Positions 56,658-64,000 of a stretch of DNA of 64,000 bases are shown here, in pieces (position 1 is the first letter of the stretch; each line of letters opens with the position of its first letter). The notes under the pieces were generated by a model. It had not been told where the DNA came from, ran no database searches, and worked only from the letters and a program-made list of their open reading frames with translations. This stretch comes from Vallitalea maricola (lineage in GTDB: Bacteria > Bacillota > Clostridia > Lachnospirales > Vallitaleaceae), in contig NZ_BTPU01000018.1 in NCBI RefSeq assembly GCF_036985595.1, positions 1 through 64,000 on the forward strand, given 5' to 3'. Both the position numbers and the translations under genes were made by a program.

Positions 56658-56830
56658 GGTAGGTATGTATTTGTCAGCAATCTTTCTAAGATAGCTTTTG
56701 GCTAACAGAATTCCCTTGTTTAATTTATATCAAGTCTCCAACAAAACTGATGGCATATCTGTATACCTCACTACAAATAAGTTTTTCTTCCTAACCCCTC
56801 GATTACAATGGCTCCTTTCCAAGTTATCCA
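56657..56830 (-). pseudogene. N-acetylmuramoyl-L-alanine amidase C-terminal remnant
   Basis: Reading leftward, GLGRKNLFVVRYTDMPSVLL and ET are followed by a stop at 56730-56732, then YKLNKGILLAKSYLRKIADK. The pattern VLR.T.MPSVL.ETGFISN...LL....Y..KIA is the C-terminal third of Amidase_3 enzymes, which include the second zinc-side Glu. The N-terminal zinc ligands are gone. It is joined directly to the foldase copy. Confidence 0.6.
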
Positions 56831-56870
56831 CTTTTTTATTCTTGCATCTATGGCTTTTTCTAAATTTATA

Positions 56871-58208
56871 TTAGAAAGCTACTTTCATAAATAAAGCTAC
56901 GCAACAAAGGATAATGACAAATGGAACATAAATATAGCGCCCGATAAAATACCATGTATTTCCCTGCTTTTTAGTTCTACCTTTATTGATTTCAATAAAT
57001 AAGTCTTCTTTTTTCATCACCCAAAACCAACAAATAGCACCTAATGTTGCACCAATAGGGATAATATAAATTGATACAAAGTCCATCCATGGACCCCACT
57101 GGAAGATAGCTTCCATATTTATTCCAAATCCCAAACATATTAAACACAAAATGGAGAGAACTCCTTTACGATTGAGTTTAGGAAATTTATGCAGCAAAGA
57201 TTCACCAACTGCTTCAAACATATTTTGCAAAGAGCTGATACCTGCGAAAATCATAGCAATATATAAAATAATTGCAAAAATACGACCCATAGGAATATCT
57301 TGTAAAATGGTAGGGAGTGTAACAAAAAGTAATCCCGGACCTGCTCCAACATCAAGGTCATAAGAGAAACATGCAGGAATAATTACCAAGGCTGCAATCA
57401 ATGCTGCAATGGTATCAAAAAGAGCAGTTTTTCGAGCCACAGAAATTACATCCTCATTTTCTCCTAAATAAGCACCATAAACAATCATGCCACTTCCGGT
57501 AATAGATAGTGAAAATAGGGCTTGCCCCATAGCCCAAATCCATACCATTGGATCTTTGAGTACCTCCCAGCGTGGAATAAGCATAAATAAGTAACCTTCC
57601 ATTACATTTGAAAGCATTGCAACACGTACTGCCAAAACAATAAATATTATAAAAAATATAGGCATCATTATTTTATTTGTTTTTTCAATACTCTTTACGC
57701 CTAAAAATAACGTAAACAAAGTGCCTATTACTACAATAACATGGTATGGTATTACAGAATGAGGCGTAAGTGAAAATGATTCAAACCACTTACCAGTGTC
57801 TACAGTCATTAAATTGCCTGTTAAGGAATTAATCAAAGCCTTAAATATATACGCTACAATAACGGCATAACCAATCGCAATGCACATTGAGCCTGCTAAT
57901 GGTAACCAGCCTAGAACTCCACCTATTTTTCCAGCTCTTTTACTTCGTGTGTTCAAAGCGTTTTCATACGAACCCAAGGTACCTGTTTTGGAACGACGTC
58001 CAATAGCAAACTCTGCAGGTAAACCTACATAACTAAAAATAAAAATAAAAAATAGATATACTAGTAAAAATGCACCGCCACCATTGCTCCCCAGTTTATT
58101 TGGAAATCCCCAAACATTTGCCATTCCTACAGCAGAACCCACAGACGCCAAAATAAATCCCCAACGACTGCGAAATCTTCCAGATTTTTGTTTTTTTCCA
58201 ATATCCAT
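56871..58208 (-). CDS. Sodium:amino-acid symporter, NSS (SNF) family
   Basis: 445 residues with about 11 membrane segments. The hallmark first helix is present: FILASVGSAVGMANVWGFP, then NGGGAFLLVYLFF, which lines the sodium and substrate sites. Other family elements are LPAEFAIGRRSK and the SITGSGMIVYGAYL segment in TM6. Short prokaryotic NSS proteins such as MhsT and Tyt1 have 11 TM helices and carry hydrophobic or aromatic amino acids. A T-box leader upstream with a probable tyrosine specifier suggests tyrosine as the substrate. AGGAGG precedes the ATG. Confidence 0.93.
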   Translation of the reverse strand: MDIGKKQKSGRFRSRWGFILASVGSAVGMANVWGFPNKLGSNGGGAFLLVYLFFIFIFSYVGLPAEFAIGRRSKTGTLGSYENALNTRSKRAGKIGGVLGWLPLAGSMCIAIGYAVIVAYIFKALINSLTGNLMTVDTGKWFESFSLTPHSVIPYHVIVVIGTLFTLFLGVKSIEKTNKIMMPIFFIIFIVLAVRVAMLSNVMEGYLFMLIPRWEVLKDPMVWIWAMGQALFSLSITGSGMIVYGAYLGENEDVISVARKTALFDTIAALIAALVIIPACFSYDLDVGAGPGLLFVTLPTILQDIPMGRIFAIILYIAMIFAGISSLQNMFEAVGESLLHKFPKLNRKGVLSILCLICLGFGINMEAIFQWGPWMDFVSIYIIPIGATLGAICWFWVMKKEDLFIEINKGRTKKQGNTWYFIGRYIYVPFVIILCCVALFMKVAF

Positions 58209-58256
58209 ATAAAATCCTCCTAAATTAGTTCATTACTTACCTATTCAAAAATAAAA

Positions 58257-58520
58257 GTCCTCTGTCCCTAATAAAAAAGGGACAGAGGACGAAAATTTCG
58301 TGGTACCACCTCTGGTTTAAGTATTCTTGAAAAAATACTCCTCTTTGTGTGCTAACACACACATACGCTGTATCGGGCGTACCCGTCTTACCCTACTAAC
58401 ATATTTTCAGGCAGCTGCTCCAGAATGTATTCAAGACAGTAAGTTTTCATCCTTTCACCAACCGGATGCTCTCTATAAAACTTTACCTGTTTTTACTTGT
58501 TTCCTTCTTCGCATTACATA
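58257..58520 (-). promoter_or_regulatory. T-box leader controlling the amino-acid symporter
   Basis: Read leftward, the leader shows AAGTA (specifier-loop 5' side), an AGAGAG stretch, the distal stem with GGTTGGTGAAAGG, and GAATACA, in which UAC at 58427-58429 is the probable specifier. The antiterminator bulge GAGGTGGTACCACG is at 58299-58313. A terminator stem then follows: GTCCTCTGTCCCT with AGGGACAGAGGAC (58257-58290) and TTTTATTTTT. The arrangement and the TGGTACC core are diagnostic for T-box elements. Uncharged tRNA, probably tRNA-Tyr, would open expression of the transporter. Confidence 0.9.
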
Positions 58521-58629
58521 TTTATCTTACAATATCACACTATTTAATTTAAATCAAGTGTTACCTTAAGCTTAGTTTAGGCTTAGTAAGTGTAAAATAA
58601 ATATTTGCCACCTTTGAATTTAATCTTCT

Positions 58630-59685
58630 TTACTTGAAACCACTTGCCATCTTTTCGCTATTATTACCACCTAATCTCCAAATGGATATCACATTCTCAC
58701 CTGATTGGGCAATGATAGCCATCCAGTAATGGAGTGTGACCGTATCAGCATACCATACCTCATGCTTTTCACCTTCTATATCCTTATAAACGAACTTAAT
58801 GCATTGACTTTTCTCGTCTCTTTCAATCTCTGCCTTATACTGTTTCACTATTTCCTCTGCCTGAATTTCTGACACAGGGTTCGTTTCCCCATCTTCCTTC
58901 CAGTCAAAACCACCTGTAGCAAGGGCAAATCCCTTATTACCCGGTACTATAGACATCTTTTTAATTAATCCCTTAATGAATTTTTCGTCTGCTTTCGGTC
59001 CTGCCTCTGTAGCAGTTCCATATAAATTATAGCACATCATAATATAATCAGGACCTTTAGGTAACGTCAGTTTTTCGATTGGTGCACTGGGTTCCAGAAC
59101 AACTCTCATCTTTAAATCATTTTCAGAAGTCTTTATATATAATTTTTGGCAAAATTTCAAATACATCTTCCACAATTCCATATCCTTCTTAATAGCTTCA
59201 TAATCAATTTCTATGCCTTCATATCCTCCTATTAATGCTATGGATATTATTTCATCTATATGCTTATTCATCTTCTCATCATTTGAAAATAATGCATAAA
59301 GAACCTCGGTATCTTTGAGGGAAGATGAACCATTTTCTTTCATCTTATCATTAACGATAGTAAGATAATTCACCCAGTCATTACCACTAAAGTTTTCTTG
59401 TATGATTTGAAAAATTTCTGTTGTGTTTTCTGGAATCATCAATTGGTTTTTATGATTGAAATAAGCAGCAAAATAACTGAAGTTTTCAATATGTTCTTCT
59501 AAATCTCTCACTTCATGTAAAACCCTATCTATATCCCAGTATGCCACCCATACAGAAATCTTCAACTCTTCTTTTTCTAACTTTTCTTCCTTCTCTAGCC
59601 GTTCTGTCTTTTTTCCACAACCTGTCACAAGAATCTCTAATATGAGCATCAAACCAACGAATATCCATATTCCTTTTCTTAACAT
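58630..59685 (-). CDS. GH18-like lipoprotein
   Basis: 351 residues. The signal peptide ends LVTGC, lipidated at Cys23. A charged Glu/Lys linker follows, then a TIM-barrel-like domain. The strand-4 motif reads YEGIEIDYEAI (155-165): the Asp161 and catalytic Glu163 of the GH18 DxxDxDxE pattern are present, while the middle Asp is Glu159. MMCYNLYG (strand 6) and ISIWRLGGNN at the end also fit YaaH/SleL-type GH18 proteins. It is the last gene of the polysaccharide operon and probably cuts the exported amino-sugar polymer outside the cell. GGGGAGAG precedes the ATG. Confidence 0.8.
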   Translation of the reverse strand: MLRKGIWIFVGLMLILEILVTGCGKKTERLEKEEKLEKEELKISVWVAYWDIDRVLHEVRDLEEHIENFSYFAAYFNHKNQLMIPENTTEIFQIIQENFSGNDWVNYLTIVNDKMKENGSSSLKDTEVLYALFSNDEKMNKHIDEIISIALIGGYEGIEIDYEAIKKDMELWKMYLKFCQKLYIKTSENDLKMRVVLEPSAPIEKLTLPKGPDYIMMCYNLYGTATEAGPKADEKFIKGLIKKMSIVPGNKGFALATGGFDWKEDGETNPVSEIQAEEIVKQYKAEIERDEKSQCIKFVYKDIEGEKHEVWYADTVTLHYWMAIIAQSGENVISIWRLGGNNSEKMASGFK

Positions 59686-59704
59686 TTATTACTCTCCCCT
59701 TCAT

Positions 59705-61546
59705 CTACAATGACTTGATAAACCAATTCACAATGTTTTCCCATTTTTCTTTTGCATTATGTTTTATAGCTTCTATACCATGTAATATATCATCATATAG
59801 AATATCACCTGATTCATACTCTTTGACTAAGAATTGTTTAAACACCCCGTCATAAACATCATCCACTAGATTTCTTTGACTATAACCATATTCTCCCCAT
59901 GCTGCTTCTAAACATATTAAACCTTCTAACAGGTTTGTTGTCACCAAACCCGAAACAGCTTCTTTTTCATCAATAAATATAGATAAACGATTATCCTTAA
60001 CACTCACCTCAAGGTATCTCCTTCCCGCTTCCTTTAATTCAAGTTCAGGAATATAAAGCTGTGCTCCTTCTTCTACTGAATCTACCTCTTCCTTAACTTT
60101 ATATTTTAATTCTTCTTTTGCCTCTTCTTTCTCATCTGCTGTATTCCCATAGGTAATTTTGGTTTTTAATTCTACTCTCTGAGCCTCTTTTTTATTTTCT
60201 TCTACCGATTGGAAATCTATACCATCAAATTCATCAAGATTAAGATTGAATAGTTCCTTCTTAGTACCATCAACTTTCTCCATAACATATAAAGTATTAT
60301 TCTTTATCTGAACAGAAATATAATTCTTCAATTGTTTGTCTGCTCTTATATATACAGTTTGAGAACCTAACTTATTTCCCTCTAAATAGACAGATAACTG
60401 TAAATCCTTAATCTTGTTTTTGTTAAGTCTAAGTATCCCTCTTCCTTTCGGCATAGAAGTTAGTATAATAGAATCTTCCTTAAATTCAGCCTGCCCTTCT
60501 AATGTTATCCAATTTTTAGCTTTTTCTTTATCTCCTACAACATAATTAACCTCCTGCCCAGTATCATCCCATATCCTCATTAGAAGATGGTTGGAATACC
60601 AGTAGGATTGAGGCTGCATCCTCGTAAGATCGTAGACGGAATTATCACTTGTATTCAAAGAATGTCCTTCTCTATTAAAATTAATGGCAAAAAGATCATA
60701 GATTTCTTTTTCATTGACTGCGCTGGTTTTAGAATTGGTTCCGAATTGTCCTGTATTGGAATGCATGAGAACATACATAGCTGGAACTTTTCCCAGCTCT
60801 TTTATATAAATTTCTTTCATACAATTATAATCATATTCAACGCGTTTCTTCATTTCTTTAAAACTTTCCTTAGGTATTCCATACTCGTCACGAATATAAT
60901 CCATAAGATAGTGATTATAATTTCTATCTAGATAAGAAGACACTTTCGAAAATTCAAGGGCATTAAGTTCTCCTAAATAATTGTCATATCTATCAAAGAC
61001 ATTAATATATTCAAGGCGGTACCCGTTTGTCCCAAGTTCCCAGTATGTACTGTCTTCTATATCTAGGAGTTCATCCGGCATAAGAAACTTGACATCATTT
61101 TTAGCAAATTTGTCTGCATAAGTATACATGGTTGCCTTAAAATTATATTTTTCCATGATTTTCTGAGCAAAAATGGCTGTGTCACGTCTTCCATCCTCAA
61201 ACATCAGAAAAAGGGATTTTTCTGGCAGTTGTTTACCTTTTTCATAATAATCGAGAACATCCTCTTGAGTTATAGTTACATATCCTGAATTCTTCAAAGC
61301 CTTTAAATGCTCCTCCAAACGTCTAGTACTGATAAGTGTATCATTTCCTGATCTATCTACTCCAAAATAAGAAATAGCAATAAACCCATTTGAACTAAGA
61401 GTCACATTGTCATAACTCTCATACTCATTAAATGTAAATAATGCAGTTAACATTAAATAGAGAATATAGATGAGGATTATTCCTTGACATATACTTCTTA
61501 AAAATTTTTTTCTATCTTTTTTTGAAGATAATTTATACCTTTTCAT
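59705..61546 (-). CDS. Membrane protein with degenerate polysaccharide-deacetylase domain
   Basis: 613 residues, one TM segment near 20-38. A NodB-like domain follows (about 53-300): FIAISYFGVD, LFLMFEDGRRDTAIFA at 113-128, then FKATMYTYADKF. Motif 1 is FEDG rather than FDDG, so one of the two Asp is Glu. The metal-binding HxxxH motif, expected around ELGTNGYRLEYIN at 170-182, has no His. A beta-rich C-terminal region (365-600) with a Glu/Lys-rich stretch looks like a lectin-type sandwich. Catalytic activity is doubtful; binding or guiding the polymer is more likely. The start codon directly abuts the synthase stop. Confidence 0.75.
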   Translation of the reverse strand: MKRYKLSSKKDRKKFLRSICQGIILIYILYLMLTALFTFNEYESYDNVTLSSNGFIAISYFGVDRSGNDTLISTRRLEEHLKALKNSGYVTITQEDVLDYYEKGKQLPEKSLFLMFEDGRRDTAIFAQKIMEKYNFKATMYTYADKFAKNDVKFLMPDELLDIEDSTYWELGTNGYRLEYINVFDRYDNYLGELNALEFSKVSSYLDRNYNHYLMDYIRDEYGIPKESFKEMKKRVEYDYNCMKEIYIKELGKVPAMYVLMHSNTGQFGTNSKTSAVNEKEIYDLFAINFNREGHSLNTSDNSVYDLTRMQPQSYWYSNHLLMRIWDDTGQEVNYVVGDKEKAKNWITLEGQAEFKEDSIILTSMPKGRGILRLNKNKIKDLQLSVYLEGNKLGSQTVYIRADKQLKNYISVQIKNNTLYVMEKVDGTKKELFNLNLDEFDGIDFQSVEENKKEAQRVELKTKITYGNTADEKEEAKEELKYKVKEEVDSVEEGAQLYIPELELKEAGRRYLEVSVKDNRLSIFIDEKEAVSGLVTTNLLEGLICLEAAWGEYGYSQRNLVDDVYDGVFKQFLVKEYESGDILYDDILHGIEAIKHNAKEKWENIVNWFIKSL

Positions 61547-63403
61547 CTACTTCTTGTCCTCCATTATTTTTCTGAATTCCTTCTTCTTTTCCTTTCTCTC
61601 GAGTTCCTCTATATCTTGAGGTGTCATCCTTGTCCCCCATGTTGATTTCCAAAATGTAACCCATGCTATAGGCATCTGCCATAATAAAACAGCTTCATAA
61701 TAGATGCAGAAAAACATACCAAAAACCCATGTAGAACTCTTTCTTAAAAGCAACTGAGCAGCGCTCATCATAAAAGACATCATCAGTATTCCCACAAGAA
61801 AAGTTGTCGGATATACGTTCTGTACAATGGGTACATAAATCAAGTTATAAAGCACTACTATAGGTGCGGCTATAGGTACAATTAAGCCCATATAAAAGAA
61901 TAAAGCCATAAAGGGTTCTTTTTTCCACATGAATTTTCCAGCAATAATGGATTCCCTTAACCAAGAGCGTTTCCAACGCATTTGCTGTTTTAAAAAAACA
62001 GAGTATTCTTTGGGTACAATAGTCGTACATACAGCAGTATCTTGATAGCTTGTCCTGTGTTTTTTTAACACAAAGTTTGTCATGCTTCTGTCATCACCAA
62101 AAGTGGCATGCTGTCCTAGAAACTCTTGGTTCAGCCATTCATCCATATGTTCTACAATAATCTCTTTTTTATAGCAGGATAATGGACCTGATAGACAAGT
62201 AACTGCATCAAAATAAGCTTCTGCCGCTTTCATAATACGAAAAGCTATATAATAACGTACAGACTGCATCTTAGTCAATCCATTAGTATATGTATTAGCT
62301 ACATCTGTTCTACCTGATACACCTCCCATTTTTGGATCTTTAAAAGGCTGCACTAGATTCCTAATAGCAAAAGGATCTAGGAAACTGTCAGAATCAACAA
62401 AAACCACTAGATCGTGTTTAGCTTCTATTACACCTCTTGCCAAGGCATCTCTTTTTCCTTGATTTCTTTCTTGCACAAAATATCGTACTCTATTCTTAGT
62501 ATCATAATAGTCTGCTTCGTCATGAAGCTTTTCCACTATTTCTTTGATTTTATCAACAGATCTGTCATTTGAGCAGTCATCAATTACAATAACTTCTAGC
62601 TTATCAACAGGATAATCTTGATTAATACAGCTTAGTATAGTTTTTTGAATCCACTGTTCTTCATTAAAACAGGGAATTAAAATGCTCACACCTGGCGTGT
62701 GTTTCTCATCAATTGGCGCAGCTCTATACATAGCGCCAAACAAATATCTGCTAAGAAGAAAAATGGCAGCTATTATACTGTATAGATATAAATATTTATT
62801 AAACTTAAAATATATTATGCTTTCAGCACGCATAAGAAGAATAAATACAGTAATAAAAAACAAGAGTAAACTGGATATGAAAAGAACATAACGGTCTTTC
62901 CTTTTCTTTAAATGTTGTGTTAATGTCTCTTTAAATTCAAACCCGCACAAAACCTCTTTTTCATTATTTTTCTGAGTTCTAGTCATATGTGCTTCTATTT
63001 TAACCTTCATTTCATATCCTTCGGGCATAGTTCCTGGCAAAATTCGAAATTTCAGAATAACCCTTGAGGCACTGTTTATATATGTAAGCTCTTTCTCGTC
63101 AGAAAGCTTAATTAGTATTCCAGTTGCGGAAATATCAATTCCTCTACAGCTAAATATCTTTTTACCACTCTCTAAAAAACATATTACTTTAACCTCATAG
63201 GAAGCATGATATCTTATCCCTTCCCGCTTACTTTTGATAAAATCTTCAGCTTTTCCTTCACAATCTTTTAAAATATTTTTACCTCTTCTATCAATATTGG
63301 TTCTATTTTCTTCCATATCTTTAACATTAGAAAGCAGTCGTCTATCTTGACGTTGTTCTAATAAAATATCTTTCTCAGTTCGTTTCTTTTTCAGATACTT
63401 CAT
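61547..63403 (-). CDS. Processive GT2 polysaccharide synthase with N-terminal PilZ domain
   Basis: 618 residues. A PilZ domain is at about 58-160, with the c-di-GMP-binding pair RxxxR (Arg60, Arg64) and DxSxxG (Asp90, Ser92, Gly95). Two TM helices (172-190 and 203-220) follow, then the GT2 domain from 237: VSILIPCFNEE, VIDDCSND (Asp275/276), FVDSDSF, FGDDRSMTN and the QQMRWKRSW motif of processive synthases (cellulose, hyaluronan, poly-GlcNAc). Further TM helices end the protein. It makes and exports a linear polymer when c-di-GMP is bound. Flanking deacetylases favour an amino-sugar polymer. Confidence 0.9.
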   Translation of the reverse strand: MKYLKKKRTEKDILLEQRQDRRLLSNVKDMEENRTNIDRRGKNILKDCEGKAEDFIKSKREGIRYHASYEVKVICFLESGKKIFSCRGIDISATGILIKLSDEKELTYINSASRVILKFRILPGTMPEGYEMKVKIEAHMTRTQKNNEKEVLCGFEFKETLTQHLKKRKDRYVLFISSLLLFFITVFILLMRAESIIYFKFNKYLYLYSIIAAIFLLSRYLFGAMYRAAPIDEKHTPGVSILIPCFNEEQWIQKTILSCINQDYPVDKLEVIVIDDCSNDRSVDKIKEIVEKLHDEADYYDTKNRVRYFVQERNQGKRDALARGVIEAKHDLVVFVDSDSFLDPFAIRNLVQPFKDPKMGGVSGRTDVANTYTNGLTKMQSVRYYIAFRIMKAAEAYFDAVTCLSGPLSCYKKEIIVEHMDEWLNQEFLGQHATFGDDRSMTNFVLKKHRTSYQDTAVCTTIVPKEYSVFLKQQMRWKRSWLRESIIAGKFMWKKEPFMALFFYMGLIVPIAAPIVVLYNLIYVPIVQNVYPTTFLVGILMMSFMMSAAQLLLRKSSTWVFGMFFCIYYEAVLLWQMPIAWVTFWKSTWGTRMTPQDIEELERKEKKKEFRKIMEDKK

Positions 63404-63441
63404 TCTTTGTTCATCCCTTCAATCGATATGTGTCAAAAATT

Positions 63442-64000
63442 CTAGTTTAAATAATCACTAAGCTTAGCGAAGCGGTAACCCTTTGCTTGATAATAGGGTA
63501 TAACTACATCTAAGGCTTCCGCCGTATATCGACTATTGTCAGACATGTGCATCACTACAATACTGCCATCTTCGATACTTCGTTTACCCATTCCATTGAT
63601 TAATTTGTTAATGAGTTCTTCTGAACTTTGGGCTTCATAATCATGAGTACTAAAATCACCATTAATAATATATTTATATCCGCAGTCAAATATAGTTTCA
63701 ACACCAAGCTTACTAACTGCCAATGTTGGAGGTCTAAAGAATAGTTTTAAAGCCCCAGTATCTCCAATATACCTTGCCATTTCCTGATGAGCTGCTACAA
63801 TATCTTCTCTTAGTAAGTTTCGCTCGTCTTCTGTTAATATATTAATTTTCATATGTGTAAAGGTGTGATTCCCTATGTCATGCCCATTAAGGGCTATAGC
63901 ACGTAGAAGGTTAGGATTGCCCATATTATCCTTTATTGATACGCTGTCATTTCCCACTCGAACAAAAAATGAAGCTTTTACATCATATTTATCAAGGAGA
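63442..64000 (-). CDS. Polysaccharide deacetylase, NodB domain (N-terminus outside window)
   Basis: The frame is open to the window edge (LLDKYDVKASFFVRVGNDS), giving 186 visible residues. The metal motif HTFTH in GHDIGNHTFTHMKI, the FFRPP motif and the late VVMHMSD His are all intact, unlike the deacetylase-like protein downstream. It would remove N-acetyl groups from the exported polymer or from peptidoglycan. It lies 38 bp upstream of the synthase in the same operon. Confidence 0.88.
   Translation of the reverse strand, partial: LLDKYDVKASFFVRVGNDSVSIKDNMGNPNLLRAIALNGHDIGNHTFTHMKINILTEDERNLLREDIVAAHQEMARYIGDTGALKLFFRPPTLAVSKLGVETIFDCGYKYIINGDFSTHDYEAQSSEELINKLINGMGKRSIEDGSIVVMHMSDNSRYTAEALDVVIPYYQAKGYRFAKLSDYLN

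Noticed and set aside
1..64000. CRISPR arrays, tRNA or rRNA genes
   Set aside because: I saw no regularly spaced direct repeats, no cloverleaf with a TTCRANYC arm, and no rRNA-like segments.

Overview
The window is low-GC DNA with strong AGGAGG-type ribosome binding sites. Its gene content (YesM/YesN two-component pairs, many CUT1 sugar ABC importers without an ATPase gene, GH3/GH29/GH30/GH88/GH112 enzymes, a T-box leader) points to a fermentative, polysaccharide-using member of the Clostridia. It resembles free-living Lachnospirales-like genera such as Vallitalea, but that is an inference from style, not from a search. Nearly all genes lie on the minus strand.

Layout, left to right. 1-779 is the start of a secreted surface protein cut by the window edge. 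1426-2505 holds two broken genes, a methyltransferase and an AraC regulator. 2661-14503 is sugar locus 1, read right to left: GH112 phosphorylase, GH88 unsaturated glucuronyl hydrolase, terminator, YesN/YesM regulators, binding protein, two permeases, GH29 alpha-L-fucosidase. 15038-22017 is sugar locus 2: zinc dehydrogenase, Gfo/Idh/MocA oxidoreductase, binding protein, two permeases and a TIM-barrel isomerase, with a divergent GntR-FCD regulator. 22365-28052 holds a plus-strand histidine kinase, an unrecognised secreted protein, and a two-gene unit of a seven-heme cytochrome c and a short CcmF-like heme lyase. 28156-32614 is sugar locus 3 with a divergent NarL-type regulator. 32738-36515 carries a membrane-anchored SurA/PpiC-like foldase next to a secreted parallel beta-helix protein with two DNRLRE modules. 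36546-38880 is mostly gene remnants (MBOAT acyltransferase, glycosyltransferase). 39030-41557 is a MarR regulator with a hydrolase/membrane fusion protein. 41811-53251 is sugar locus 4: AraC regulator, GH3, YesM/YesN, binding protein, two permeases, GH30. 53380-56830 is a second remnant zone (PadR, ABC ATPase, kinase, OmpR regulator, IS3 transposase, PpiC 3' end, amidase) around one intact MBL-fold gene. 56871-58520 is a sodium:amino-acid symporter behind a T-box leader with a probable tyrosine specifier. 58630-64000 is an exopolysaccharide operon: polysaccharide deacetylase, N-terminal PilZ fused to a processive GT2 synthase, a deacetylase-like membrane protein lacking key metal ligands, and a GH18-like lipoprotein.

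How it works together: the four importers would take up oligosaccharides released outside the cell. Intracellular glycosidases and a phosphorylase next to them finish the breakdown, and each locus has its own regulator. All four have a stem-loop between the binding-protein gene and the first permease gene, which would allow excess binding protein. None has an ATPase, so a shared MsmX/UgpC-type ATPase elsewhere is implied. The least expected parts are the cytochrome c/heme lyase pair and the c-di-GMP-type polysaccharide synthase with its PilZ domain at the N-terminus.
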